Shown here piece by piece: positions 12,330-26,439 of a stretch of 64,000 bases of DNA. Each line of letters opens with the position of its first letter. Position 1 is the first letter of the stretch. The notes beneath the pieces are model-generated. The model was not told the DNA's origin, made no database searches, and saw only the letters and a program-made list of their open reading frames with translations. Both the position numbers and the translations under genes were made by a program. Source of the stretch: Eudromia elegans (Eukaryota > Chordata > Aves > Tinamiformes > Tinamidae); contig PTEX01000012.1 in assembly GCA_003342815.1 (NCBI GenBank), positions 5,403,825 to 5,467,824 of the forward strand. Reading direction: 5' to 3'.

Positions 12330-15300
12330 CCAACCAGAAGAAACAAAGTTTACAGAATTAGATATTTAAATTTTGTTATTTATAAAAAGAGTTCTAAAAA
12401 TGTGGCTTTTCTGAATCATATGTAAGCTAAAAGTTACTCTTTAGTACATCAGAAATAATTTTCATTTTGAAGACTTTCATTATGAGACTGTATTTGGAGA
12501 AAAGCACTCTTCAATATGGTTGCATTTCAGAATTGAAGGGATGAACAGACAAAATTTTAAATCATTTAATTTTCTGAAATTTTGCAAATCATATTGCAAG
12601 CCATGGAAGGAAATTTACAACTATATGAGATACTTTTTAAAGTGTGTCTGTTTAAAAGATGCAGTGTGTTTCTGTGCACGTTCTGCTTGCTTTTACAGTG
12701 CTGTCTGTGCGTAGTGGTCCTGCTGTGGGACTTTCACTTTGTAGCTTCAGCCCTGTCAAATTCACTGCAGACTGACTGAAGATTGTGGTGAGAAACTTGT
12801 ATGTTTGGTTAGCTGGATATCTGAACTGTAAAGTAGAACAGCAGCGATCTGCTCTGTACTATGAGAAAACTAAAAGTGTTTTGGCTGATAGGTTTTCCAT
12901 AGGGCTTGACAGAGGCTGTAAACAAGTTTAAGAAGCCTGGTGTTCCACGGAATGAGTCTGTGCCCGATACGGCCTTCGTCACAGGGAAAGCGGTGCTGGA
13001 AGCCAGCACTTGTGAGCTCATCATATGGTTATCTAACGGTTTGTGTGATAAAAAATAAGTATTCCACCACTGTGGGAAGCCTGTGCTCTTTAGGAACTGA
13101 GTGCAGGTGAGGAAGGTGCATCCTCCTGTAGATCGATGAAGTGACTGAGTGACTTGAGTCTTGTAATGCCTCAGAGCTCAGACCAGGTCTCATTTGTGTG
13201 ACAGTTTCCAGTGGGGTTGTTATAGCAGACTGAAAGGTGACCTCCTGGCCAAGGTGCATGATGCTCTGCTGCTTGACCTAAAATGATAAATTCTGAAGCA
13301 AACAACTATCTCTCATCACATATTTATTGAGTCTGGGTCCAAGAGAAGATGTGTTGTACACACTGCCCAGGGTTTTTTTGTGGATGTGTATGCAAGAGAA
13401 GGGGGACAGGAGTGTCTATTATGGTGAGTTTAAGCTTTTCTAAATCAGGTTTAAAGTACTTTAGAATAAAACCAAAAAAACTATCAGAGGGAGTAGGTAG
13501 AGACAAGAGAGCACTTCCATCTCGTCATGTCATCCCATCGCCACCGTATTAGGAACATATGGCTGCCGCGACTTCGTATTCCGTTATGTTTTGTAACCTT
13601 GCACACTGTATAAAATAAAAAATGCATTTTTAATGGAGAAACTATAAACAAAGGTAGGTCTACTTTTCAGAGACTAAAGAATAGACACGTAAGAGCACAT
13701 GGACATCCTTAAAGTACGTGGTTGGTCTTGGCAGCAAAGATGCGAGGTAGCTTACTGAATATCCTAAAAGACAGCTGCTCTGATTTTTATTTGACAGCAG
13801 GACTCTAACCCACATCAGTTAGAATGTCTATGTGTTATACGGTATAAGAACATTTAAATAAGACTGACAAATTATTTTTTGCACCGACCAGTCATAAGTG
13901 GAAGTTATTGGCTGCAAAATTTCATTAGACTTCTGCAAATGTTTACACAATTTATATACAAGGGCATATTTCACATATTTCTAGGTTCAAAATTAACAAG
14001 TGAATAGTTGTTTACGAGACAGTAATGCACAGATCACAAACTACAGCTTTTCTTTCTAGTGTCTCTATCTGCTGCTGCTTCTCTATACAGTTCTGCTTCT
14101 GCTTCTTCCATCAGCAACAAAATTACTCTTTCTTTATTAATGCATTCGTCACACGTGCTGCTGAAAGATAGATCATGCTACAGTGAAGAATGTTTTAGAA
14201 TATGTGTTTTACTGACTGTTTAAAAACAGCATGGGAAGTTAACAGCCTTGCAACTCTTTCTGGTGTGTTCTTATGTGTGGTGAATGTTATATAATAAGTC
14301 TAAGAAACCTATATTCATGCCTGCTTTATGTTTAGAGTGTAAGTGCATTCATGTGGCTGCTGAGGTGCACTCTTTTTTTTTGAGCAGCATGACAAGGTTG
14401 GATGAATAATGCTGAGTTGCTGGTTATTCAGTTGTGAGGGAGCTGTTTCCCTTACATATCAGTATATTCCTCTTAGGAAGGGCATGAAAGTAATTTTTTT
14501 TGAGCAGAGAATTTTTATATCACCCTGTTGTATCCAGATCTCATGGGATCTGGGAATATACATCATATCCTATGTGAAAGTAGTTGAGCCAACCTTCACG
14601 TATTTGAGAACGTTGATTTCAGCAATGCAACTGGGGATCGAGATGTTTGCCCACTAGTCACCATCACCAACTAACCAGCAGAACTGCATGGGCAGAGCTG
14701 GAGATAAATCTGAATCTAGTTAAAATTACAACACTATGTCCATTAGCTTCAGCAAGGGTAATTTTTGAGATAAAGTGTTGCTGTCACTCAAAGTGTTAAA
14801 TAAGCAGTTGGGCTAAGCAGGTGGTAGGCAGAGATCAATGACTTCCCATTAGACAATAGGTAATTTCTCTGTTGGAAATTACTCACATTCCTAAAGAGGG
14901 TCATATACCAAATTTCTTATGCTTGTTTATAGTTGTAAGAAATTTGCTGGCCAAGTGTGTGTTCTCTAGAAACAGGAAGAGAGCAGGAAATGGGGTATGC
15001 ATTTTGGAGGGTTACTTATTCTGGTGTATCTCAAGGCAGCGTTGTGCTTGACACTGCATATATGTAAGGCAAGATAGTCTTGGCTTCACAGGGAAGTTCT
15101 CTACTGGTTCTCTGCTGGTTTATGTGCGTACTGGATCCCAGTACTACAGCAGTTCTTTTCTGTGCAGCTATAAACCAACCATCTTTACGTGCGGTATTAA
15201 ATCTGTACCAGTTTTGACTTCTTATATATTTTTGTGTGCTTATATAGGATTTTGTTGGGAAATAGTTTAATATGAAGACATAAGGCTGCAGATTTGGATA

Positions 15301-17579
15301 CATTACTCAGCCAGACATTTGATTAAATTTTGTATAAAACCATTTGCAAGTTTGTAACAAAAGCTCAGTTATCTCTGTTTTTTCATTTATCCACGTCACG
15401 ACCTGTTCCAGATTGAAAGCAGATGTGCCAAACACTTTTACAAGTTTGTTCTGCCAACATTGCCAATTCAGTTATCTCAAGCTTTGCATCCCGTAGGCTT
15501 TGTTATGTATCTGAAGCTTAACAAAAAGTTCCTGAAGCGTTTCCTCAGCAGATATGTTCTTCCATCTAGAGGGCTGACAAACTTAGTGGATTAAATTGCA
15601 ATGACTTCAGCAGGGATGTGCTTCTGCCCTCACCAGCCTGGTACATGGTGTCTCCTCTCAGGGAGTGACGTCTGCTCGTTTCACTTGGACCATCCTTGGT
15701 GCATCACATACAGCTCTGTTGAAACTGGTTGGCAGTTCAGGAGCTGGCAAATGAGCAGCTCATTTGTCCTTCCTTTAAGGGTAGCAAAAACTGTCTGTAG
15801 AGCAAGACAGAAGGATTGAGGCGATAATACCTTCTGCATCCACTTCTCCAACCAGCCATCATAACCATGAAACTAGGTAAGACTTTTTATGTCTTTAAAC
15901 GTGCACGGTCATTTAAATCTTTAAACAATCCTGTCTTGGTTTGATAGGTGATCTTTCACTTATCCAGTGTGGGGTTGTGTAGAAGACAGAGAAAAATCAA
16001 TCATCTGACACAATACGAATGAGGGGGTAAGAAAGAATAGGCAATTATAATAGATTTTATAGGAGATAATAGATGATATGTAATTAAAATAGATAATGAA
16101 TCATAGGTCATCATTCTTTCCTGAAGCTTTTACAGATTCATATGGTGATGTACAAGGAGTAGCTTTCTGTTTCTTCAGGTACTTCTTCACTGTACTTCTG
16201 CTGTAAATTCCATTGTGTGTATGCTGTTTCGAAATGTTAGAATTATACAGAATGAGTGAATAAGGATGGAGGCTACAGTCTTTGTTTCTAAAATGGTCGT
16301 ATTTCCGGAATTACCTTGAATTGAATCATGTGTGTCAGGGGAGGTGGAGACTGACCTTTGTATAGTCTAGACCGTGTCTCTGGATGTTACAACTACTTTT
16401 TCTCAAGCAAATGCTAGTCACCTTCAAATGTAAACCTAATACAAAAATATAATTTTAAATTGAGGTGAAAATATCTTTGTAATACTAAAAAGGAAATGAT
16501 TTTAAATTATGCCCAGATAACAAAAGAATCTTCTTTACTTTCCTGTGACATGGAGCTTACCGTATCAGTTTCTTTTTCTCTTTTTTTTTTGATAGAACTG
16601 TGTTTATTTTTAGCAGACTTTTGTTCCATTTTGAAAACTTCAGAAATTTTAATTTGCGTGGATTAAGATGAATGAATGGATTAACCAGCAGGTTTGCATT
16701 AGATAATTTCAAGGTTTTCTAAATTTACTTTAAGTGCATTTTGTCTCTTGATCATGTGCATGATGAAAGAGTTCAGATATTTAGGATGAAGGACTACAGG
16801 GCACAACAGAGATTTTCCAAATTTTATATAATAAATCCTGCATGTACAGTCTGTGCTACAAAAATGCTTAATTAAAATCACTTTAAAATAGTTTCCATCT
16901 AGATACAATTTTTAGAAGAAATTGTATGGAAAGAGTCAGTTTCATAAGGGAATAAAACATGTCAGAGTAGTCCCCAGAGATTAGCTGGAGTAGTAAATTA
17001 AAACTCACCATGGCATATGCTTTCTACTCATTCTTCATAATTCACTTTCATGAATAACTTGTTCTCTTTTATAAGGTATGGCTTTGGGACAAGGAACAGC
17101 AATATATTTCTAGCTTCAAGATGAAAGATTGAATGTGCTACATCTAATGCTCAATAACTAAATTCTATCCCTATTTTAAAAATACGCTTAGAATAATTTG
17201 TTTGACCAACTTCTTTTCTCTTCCTGGTGATCTTGAAACTGTGTGTCTCTTGAACATCAATATCAACATGCAGGTGACTAAACTGTCAACAGTCTGATTC
17301 TGTATTTATCAAATTGCTTGAACTCTTTGCACCAGCAGACTTAATTTATATTCCATGTCAACATCAGCAATGCATGTAGCAGAGCCTTACTAAGCACTAC
17401 ATTAATTTGATGATTTTATTGTCTTTACTGCTATATTCTTAGGGAAGGCTCAGAAGAATGACGTGTCCTTTTTCAACTCCTAGAAACCTGGAGAAAGAAA
17501 TAATGGTAACTTAAGTTGCCATTATATGATTAAAATCTTATAGTCACTAAGATTGCATTTTTATGCTATCAGAAAAAAA

Positions 17580-17646
17580 TGTGTGTGTGTGTATGTACAT
17601 AAAAATACATACAAGGATATGTATGTGTGTCTATGTATAGGCATAT
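17580..17646. repeat. TG/TATG-rich simple repeat with inverted halves
   Basis: It begins with a pure TG run (17580-17592). ATGTACAT, ATACATACA and GTATGTGTGT blocks follow. The GTATGT and ACATAC words face each other on either side of short A-rich and AAGGATAT spacers, so small hairpins are possible. An open frame on the minus strand reads through it as a His/Thr/Tyr-rich peptide and is an artefact of the repeat. Confidence 0.88.
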
Positions 17647-20600
17647 GATAATGTTTAGTTGTCTGTTGCTTATATACCAAGAAATTGGATTACAAGATTG
17701 CGCAGGTTGTTTCTGCTGAGTTTTTGCTAAAACTTTTTTTGTATTGCAACCACAGCCATCATATATCACACCTAATGCCATATTTATGGAGTCAATAATA
17801 CAGAAAGTGGGTAGTTTTTCATTTTTGTGTTCGATTTCAAAACAAGTGTGGCAACAGAAATATACACCTCAAATAAGTGTGAGATAGAAGTACTTGAGAT
17901 CATGTTGCAGGAGTGAAGTTTTTCTCTTGGATAATCTTCATGACATTAGAAAGATCTAAACTGTATCTAAACTTATCTTAGAGTTTGAGATGAAAAGATA
18001 ACTTCATTCAGGCTAGTTATTATAGTTATTAGCCACACAAATTACTTTTGGGAAAACCATATCAGATATGAATCTGATTAAATAATTAAGACCTCTGTAA
18101 AATAAAAAAAAAAATCTTTGGTCTCATTTTTTATACCATTCTCATTTAGTTTGCTGTGGCATGAGAATTGTTTGGCTATTGATTAGTATAGTAGAAAGTT
18201 AGCTAATATTTTCAGTAACGCATGGGTATGGAAGGTGGTAAGGAAAAGGCAGTGTGGCCTTGTATCTGCTGAGTTCTAACTTCTAAAAATCTTCTATAGT
18301 TAGGAGTCGTTTTTTCTTCATACTGAGTGGCATAAACCTAATGTTTTGGTAGAGACTACAGCTTAGTATGAAGTAAGATGTGATAAATATTGTGGATACA
18401 GGAGTGTTTGAAACTATTGACTAATGTACAGATATCAAGAGATCTCCTGTGGTGTAGACTGCACAGTGTACATCACTCACTCTTAGAAGCCTTTTTTTCC
18501 TTCATTTCCTTCTCTAGCAGATGATATTTTATTAGCAGTACTTGTAGGAATGTATATCTAATCTGATTTAGTTTTCCTTTTCATTAATATTGAAAGGCTT
18601 ATTTGATGATCTGAAGTTAAGATTAAATTCATTTTTCTTCACTCCTTCTTTTGTGTAGTCTTTTCCTTTCACTTTAGGTGATGGTAGTTAATTTTTAATT
18701 TGAAGTACCAACAGCTCTGCCTCTGTTAATGTCTAGCAGCTTTTGTTGTGAGTGTTATGAAAGGTAAAGAATTTGTTGGAAGAAAAAGGTTTTTAAATTT
18801 ATATTTTTTTCTCCTATAGAGACAAAATTTCTGACTGAATTTTCTCTTTGTGTATTTATCTTTATAAACTCTTACCTTCCTTACTTATTAGTATTTGTGA
18901 AGCACCAAATATACTGAAGAACAAGCAGGAGAAAAAATGTTCTGGTATTAATTTAGACTAATGTTATAGGGTTGCTTGCTATACATACAGTTGGAATAGT
19001 CTTCTGGCTGTTTGGATGCTTAGTTGGACGCATCTTTGGTTTCTGAAGGCAATTATTATCTGAACACAAATATGTGGAGTCTTAATAATAATGGTATTGG
19101 GAGAAACTTGAAAGAAGTTAAAAAGGGAAGAACTGAAGAAGAAATGATCATTTTGGTAAGTTTGGTTTTGTTGGATGAATAAGAAACAAGATCTGAAGAA
19201 CAGATCAGAAGAGGCCTGTGAAAGATGAAGAGCTGAGGGGAAGGCAAGGAGATTATAGTTACTAAAAAAGACAGAAGTTAGACTACAGACAGTTTTCTTT
19301 ACTGTTTGTTTTGAGATTTTTATGTACAGAAAGAAGAATTTAACTTAAGAACAAGATAAATAGCCTAAGCTACAGCAGAAATGCTCTTATTAGTGAGGGT
19401 ACATGCTGAACGAAGAACTAGGTCTAAGCTTATTAGATTTTCTTTCCATAAGGATCCCGAGATCTTGAACAACATACAAGAAGAGAAGGTACAGCAACAC
19501 GTCTTTTTTTTTCAATGTTCATCCATGAGAAGGAAGCTTTGAAATAAAGAACTAATACTGTGCTGTTACAGTCTCAGGAATGTAAAATGCTGTTCAAGCA
19601 AAAAACCCAAGTGCCTTCAACTGTAACCTATCACTTGTCAAAACTGAGGAAAAGCACAGATCCACCAAGTCCATCCAGCTGCCCTTGGACAGAAGCAGTT
19701 TATCAGCTGGCAAATAATATTATCGAATATTTAAGAACATGTCAATCTTCTTAACAGTCTTATCACTACCTCTGTATGGTCCAGTGCTTCTTGTACAACT
19801 TAGAGAAATACCAGCATCCATTCCCCTGGTACTTCCTTTTCTATCTTCCTATCCTCATATCTCATTCGGCTGCATTTGCAATCTGTATGGTACTTCTTTC
19901 GAGTTCCCTAGTACTTGCTATGATCATTCTACTCTTCTTTTAGACATTGAACAGACTTCTTGAAAGCTTTCATCATAAAATAACCTTTTAATCTCTAGAT
20001 AAGCCCTTCAGGTTCTCTGTGTTACAGAATTTGAACGTCCTTCAATTTAGTGCTATGGACTGGTAATGGTACTTCAACAGTAGTGTATAACATATATTTG
20101 TACCTTGCATTTTGGAGTTGTTTGGCCTTTTTTGATAATCAATCTGCTATAAAAAGATGATTTCTGTCTTCCTATTTTAGATTCTGGCAACCAGCTTTTT
20201 TAATTCTTATTTGCCGGAACAGTGCTTTTGACTATTTCCAGTAGAGAAGTCCACATGAATATCAGTGTCAACAAATAGAACATTCTGACAACTAATGGAG
20301 GACAAATAGTTAGCAAAAGCAAACAAAATCATGCTCACAGCATGGGCTTAGGAGCTGGCATAAAAAGTATAAGTTACTGAAATTTTGAGGATACTTGCTG
20401 CTACTTAGCTCCCAAATGAATATGTCTTTTGTGGAGAGAGAACTATTTGGAGGATTGGGAAATGCAGCCTGTATGTTGAAAACTGAACAATTCAGTTTGT
20501 CAATAAATATTTCCTTTGCAATATGCATATTTAATTTTTAGAAAATACTGACCTATAATTTTCTCAAATAAATTTTGGTTGTGATTTCATTAAATTTCCC

Positions 20601-21310
20601 ATTAATAAGTGCTGCCATGTCTTTCTCGTGTTTATTTCAACTCACACATATGCCTCCTCCTTGCAGAATAAGCGGGTTTCTTCCATAAATTTTGATCCTC
20701 TCACAATGCTGTCTATTAAAAAGATTGCCTTAAATGCACTTTTTCCTCATTGAAAAGGTATATGGCTAAGTCATTTTTATCTGCTTTATGTGAGGAAAGC
20801 CCAGGATCAGAGACTAAGCCCTTAAAATCATACATAGAGGTACTGCAGAGGCTGAAACCTGGAGAAGTTAGATATACCCTCTGATATGAGGATTTTATTT
20901 AATGGAACCATTATTTCTGTCCATTTAAATGTAATCCCCTTGACTTTACAGCCTAAGACCACTACCTCTTTTAACAGCTGTTACATATGACGTCAAATTA
21001 CTCCTACATCCTGCTTTTTGCCGTGTTACCTGAAATAGGACAGAGAGGCCTAGGTAGGTATTGGTCTTGGTTTACTTTCCCCAAGTTAGTTGAACTTTAA
21101 GTTTCCCACTTCTGTCGTCTGTTGGTCTTCCTGTCCTGCTGAGCCTTCCTCAGTCTTGCAAGATGATTTTTATTCTTTCAATGTAAAAATCTTGTTCACA
21201 AACTATGTATCCTTCAGTTCATTGTTAAGGTATTAATGTGAATGTTAAATAAAAGTGTTAGTGCTATTTTCAAGTATTAATTCAATTTTAAAGACTGCTA
21301 AGGGAGAGCT

Positions 21311-21326
21311 GTTATCAGCTGATAAC
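21311..21326. promoter_or_regulatory. 16-bp palindrome: GATA / E-box / GATA
   Basis: GTTATCAGCTGATAAC is a perfect inverted repeat. It places a CAGCTG E-box between two outward-facing GATA sites (TTATC and GATAA). GATA and bHLH factors are known to work in composite elements, although the classic TAL1/GATA element has a spacer that is not present here. A related CAGCTGATAAC half occurs at about 30736-30746. Function is inferred from motifs alone. Confidence 0.4.
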
Positions 21327-22809
21327 TTCATACGGTCTGTGGGAAACTAATTTGAAGAGGAAGAAAAGCAACATTTTTTATGCTTTTTCATATTTTTAAT
21401 ACTTATATAATTTTAATTGGGAAATGTCAGGTTCTGTCTTCAGTTTATTAGTTACTCATCAGATATTGTTTTTGCCTTAATTGGACAAGTTTGACTAAAA
21501 GTAATGTCAAATACATTTAATGCATACATTCAAGCATCTCTGTACAAGATGATGTGTACACATTTTGATGTGTTTACATTAATGATACTAAGAGAATTAG
21601 AAGATTAAAACTCTGGTGTGGATTTGAGCTTTGGGGTTTTTTTGTGTGCGTTAAGTTTTCACAAGACATGCATCTGTCTTTTGAATAGAATCATCTGTAT
21701 TTAAACAGTTGTATTCGTCAGCTGCGTATCTTTTGTGCTGGTTGTAATTGCAATGCTATGCGAAATGGTAGTTCTGTTTAACAGAATGGGTAATATGGGA
21801 GGTAAGTTTCGAAGTACCAAGGCAGGTTTTTCAAAATTAGAATCAATTTAAGTATTAACTAATAACAACAGTGATAGAAACATGGGCCTGTGACAGAGTC
21901 ATATATTTAAAGTAAAAAATGCCTTTCTAAAATAAATGAGTGCTTGAGGATTGAGCATTAGTATTTTGCTTCTGTGACTAGATTTTGTATTAGAAATATT
22001 GCTTACTCCCCCTGCAAAAAGTGCAGAGTGTTGTCTATTCTGAATTATTTTCCTTGATGTCAGTATTTGCAAGTCATTCTCAGGTGTTCTGCATATTCTT
22101 GGTATTTGAATGCCAATAATCAAAAGTGAAATTTGCTACCTTTCTGAATCTACCAAAGCCCAATCAATAGCTTTCTAAAATTTAAGTCTCTTAATAACAT
22201 AAATATACATATATATATTTCATTTTACTATTTCCTCTGAGGAAAACCAAAAAATACAAAATAACTTTCTCCTCTCAAAAATATAATATGCATAACATTT
22301 CCATCCAGTCACCTTCTATCTTTGCTCGGAAGTTTTTCCTTCGCTTTGAAGTGTATCTTTGTGTTTTCACTCCTCTCTGCTGTGCTCTACAAGTTAGTGT
22401 CCTATTTCTCTTATAAATTCTTGAGCTGAATTATTTCTTCTTGCTCCCTCAGCTTCCTTTCACTTGTTCCTTTGCAATTTGGCTTTTTTAACTTCTGTTC
22501 GTAAAATTGATCTTCAGACTCTAGAGAAAAACTTCTTCGTTTGTCCTTCGAAATCCCCCTCCAGTTTGAAATACCAGCGTTTAAAATTACCCTCTAAATA
22601 CCCATTTAAAATTATTTTGCTGCTTCCTTCCAGGGAAAGAATTGGAAGTGTGTCAAACTCCTGCCACAGTCCCAGGCCAAATTTGACTACACCATGGTGG
22701 CAGTCAGATACCATACTATGTGTGACATTTTAAAGCGTTTGTATAGTAAATGTCACTTTTATGTAAAATCAGTTTTAATGTCAAAGATGTTCTTTATTCC
22801 AATGGGTTT

Positions 22810-22846
22810 TTGTGTGTGTGTATTTTATTTGTGTGTGTATGTTTGT
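22810..22846. repeat. Imperfect (TG)n microsatellite followed by T-rich sequence
   Basis: Two TG runs are separated by a TATTTTATT spacer and followed by a T-rich stretch to about 22860. The overlapping plus-strand frames gain Cys/Val/Phe runs from it and are not credible proteins. Confidence 0.88.
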
Positions 22847-23065
22847 TTTTATTTTTTTTTAAATACTGGAATTCTGCTTTGGAATCAAAGAAAAAAAGAA
22901 ATAGAAAAAGGACACAGCACAGGCAGAGTCCTGTGCTTGCAAGCAAGCTGGTCAAATTATTTTGATTCAACTATTTCTGCAGAACTTTACTCGAGTTCTG
23001 TGAGATTCTTGTAAGTTTTGTTTGGGTTGTTGGAATTAATAGGATAACAGTCATTCAGACCTACC

Positions 23066-23075
23066 CTAAAAATAG
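23066..23075. promoter_or_regulatory. MEF2-type site
   Basis: CTAAAAATAG is an exact match to the MEF2 consensus YTAWWWWTAR and is flanked as CCTAAAAATAGG. In AT-rich DNA such a match is expected by chance, so the support is weak. Confidence 0.25.
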
Positions 23076-26000
23076 GATCTGACATGGATATTTTAGATAC
23101 CTTGAAAATAAACTTTTGATTCTTCTGTTTGCTTAAAAAGTCTCTCAATTTATGTTTAAATTGAAAAAAAAGGGTTTGAAATTCATAGTAAAAACATTTC
23201 ATGTGTAGCTCAACTGAAGAGTGACTATTTTTTTGTTTTCGTTTGGCTAGAAATTCCCACGGTGAAAGGTCCCTTTCAGAGAGTGTCTGCGATTCTGAGA
23301 CTTTTTTGATTTGAAACTCCCACTCTGAAGAGCTGAGTAGGGCTCTACCGCACACCCAGTGAGACCACGTAGGAGCTGGGGAAGCAGCCCAGGCCAAAAG
23401 TGGGATCCCCCTGGGTTCTGTCTTCCTGTCTCCTTTGTATCCAGTTCCCGACTTCTGCCTTTCTTCTCCTTGCTCCCATCCTCTAGTGGGCCTTGTAGGT
23501 GGACCAGACATCTGCCTGTGCTCATGGCAACTGGAGAATTAACTGTCTTCCAACAGCTCTGTAACTGCAGCTCGTAGATGTTGAAATCTGTATCAGAAAA
23601 AAAATCTCCCCTGTAGTTTGAATGGTTCAGACTTAAAGCTCTGTTTGGGATACATATTTATTTCCCTTCTTAAAAACAAACAAGACTTTTAAAAGAATTG
23701 CTTTAACAAACATATCCTCCAAAACATTTGTGTTTTCCATGTGTTTGTGTTCTTTGGACCTGAAATTCTGATGCCCTGTTAATTTAGTGTAATGAATGAG
23801 TTAAACAGAGATAAAATCCAAGGTTGTACTACATCTCTAAGCTTTCAACTGCTTGACCTTGCGGCTTTGATAAAACCACTGCTGAATTTGTTTTAGTCTA
23901 GTATATAGGTTAAGCAAGATGCAGCATTGTTTACAGACTTACATGTATACATTAAGAGAGAAAGAACTCTTTCCTATTGCTCCTCTATAAGTGTGATCTC
24001 TTTAAAGTAACTCATGAATGACAACCGTTGAGAGTAACTGACCTAGGCCCAGCAGTTCCTTAAAGTTATGTAAAAGAGTTACTGGAGCTTGCAGCAATGT
24101 AGCTCATCAGCATAAACATGACAACTCAAAGCATGCTACCAGTGTCTGATGGAGGTGGTGTAGCTGCATTAAACAGCTTGATGGATGCTTACCGAACGCT
24201 CTGCAATCTGCCTCCAACAGGTTCCTTAGGTAACTTTTTATTGCATTTTAGCAGGAACAGAATAGGTGTGAGAAGGAATTATTGGAAAAGATTATTAGAC
24301 TCTATTTGTATAAAATATTTTCATTTCTCATAACTCATTTTGCTAGTAGCTATTGCATATCAAGCAAAATAGTGTAGTCTTTTCTACCAACAACCTTAGA
24401 AATTGCTGTAGAATGCTAAACTTACTTGCTCAACAACACTTGCACTCTGCACAGATGCAAAACCTAATTTGGAGAAACAAAACCCGTGTCACTACCCATG
24501 TAGATGGTGAGAGAATGAATGCTACATTCGTAACTCATATAGAGTCTGAAGGTTCAAAACTAAAGCAGTTGTTTAGAAGGTGTCTTCTTCCGTGACCTTG
24601 ATATTAATAATATTTGTGGCCTGCAATGTAAATGAAATGTTACCATGGTCTTTCTCCATTGAGATAAATTAACAGCTTTTTAGTTTATGTATCTATGAAC
24701 TCTCATTATTTTCAAATGTGTAACTTCGCCCTACCTAAATGAGTTTAACCAGAGACAAGGCTAAAATATGACACATTTGCTTCATGACAGTGTGTTGTGC
24801 AGCAAAACCAAGAAATCCTGACAGATCCGTGTGCCTGAGAGCCTTCTTGGCTCTTTTTGATTCACAAAACCTCTGTAGCAGCTGATGTCCAGATATGGGA
24901 TCCAATGTGTGAAAAAGTTCTCATCTGAGCAAGAGTTGTGCATGTTATTCATTTAGAAAATCAATGTGGTTGAGTTCATTCCTTCCAATAACTCTCCTGT
25001 AACCTCAAGAGATTCTTTATTACTGATGTAAGTCTTCTTTGTTACAAGAGGAACCCAAATTGTGTGATGTAGGTAACTGTAGAAATAAAAGATGGCAATA
25101 TAAAGAACTATTCTTCAAGAGCCAACAGATTAAGAAATGCAATTACATGAAGTCAGTACAGAGTCAATGTACGATAACTATTCTCACTGCTTAGCTCTAC
25201 AGAGAACGGGTTGAAAGGGATTCAGTAATTCTGAGATGGAATAGAGTCAGCACTTCTTGTGGAGCGCTCTCAAGACTTTCAATTAGGAAAATTATTCTTA
25301 TCTTTCCTTGTATTCCCTCCTTCATGGTAGTCAGCTGGAGCTCTGGCCTGAAAAATTAAAAAAAGTATGGCATCATAGGACAAGCTCACTTCATGTAAGA
25401 AGCATTAGGCCACACTATATAAATAACACCAACCTCTTACCTAGGGTTAGAACATAACCACACTAAAAGGTAGCTAAACATTATCCATTAGTTTTTCAGT
25501 AGAAAGAGGGTTTTTTTTTTAAATTTGGAAAAAAAGAAGTCATTAATATCTAATGGTACAGACCAACAGATTAGGAAAAGATAGGAAATATATTTTATTG
25601 TCTTTTTATATTTTATGTGTCTTTCATTCTGTTCTCTGCAAGGTATTTCACTAACCATAAAGAAGGAAGGAATAGTTGTATTGTCACCACTGCAGAGGGT
25701 TGGTTTAATGTGAAAATGACCTTTAAATACAGGAGCATATTTGCAGACTGAAAAAAAAAAAACCTAAAAACCTTAATGCTGTTAATTCTGCCTCCCACTT
25801 CCATATGTAGTGTATCTCCATAGCCTGTTGGTTTGCTCTGTTCACTGGTTGGGTTCTGAGATGGATGATAGCTACGTAGAGCTGACACCATCAGTCTCAA
25901 AGTGCAACGTCTGCTAAGGAGTTTCATCCCTTCAGATAGCTGTGCTGCCGTCGTGTATATATATACACTTGTGACCCACAGTCACATCTGTTGTCTGATT

Positions 26001-26439
26001 TTGTTGTAATCCATATATTAACCTATATCTGGTACAATTTTTGAAAGGTCTAGTGATTCAGGTTGATGTATTTTTACCGTGTCAACGCAGAGGTAGCTTA
26101 GAACCACTTGATATTTTTCCCCTGGGAAAGGTTCTCAGTGTTCTCAAGTGAGACATTTTTTAAGCCATGTGAGACATGCAGAAGCACTTGTCAGCACTTT
26201 GGGAAATCTTGGTTATTGTATGGAGAACCGAATCGCTTGCAGGGATAACGGTAAGTACAAATTAGAAGCATGTGCACTTCTGTTTTCTTAGGCTGACATC
26301 ACTGACCATAAGTTTCTCAGTTAATGAACTGGGCTGAGGCATCCGTACATTACACTGTAGCAGCTCAGCCAATTATTTTCAGTAGTCTAATCTTTGGGAC
26401 AAAATTACTAGAACTAGAAATTGCCTTCTTCTTTCTTAG

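Larger units (their letters stand above)
12330..26439. other. No gene recognised over 14 kb
   Basis: AT-rich unique DNA. It contains the TG-rich repeats at 17.6 and 22.8 kb, the GATA/E-box palindrome at 21311 and a MEF2 word at 23066. A 174-codon minus-strand frame (22987-23511, ATG start, poor Kozak context) covers a locally GC-richer stretch near 23350-23500, and a 71-codon plus frame starts at 24118; neither resembles a known protein. A donor-like CTAG|GTAAGA lies at 15876/15877 without a convincing partner acceptor. A purine-rich stretch occurs near 19070-19260. Confidence 0.65.

Noticed and set aside
12027..12425. Overlapping frames near 12.0-12.4 kb as host genes
   Set aside because: They are translations through the antisense CR1 fragment.
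15577..15876. Exon ending at CTAG|GTAAGA
   Set aside because: The upstream acceptor is poor and the overlapping frame stops before the donor.
22987..23511. 174-codon minus-strand open frame as a gene
   Set aside because: The start context is poor, the downstream half is translated from AT-rich unique DNA, and nothing in it is recognised.
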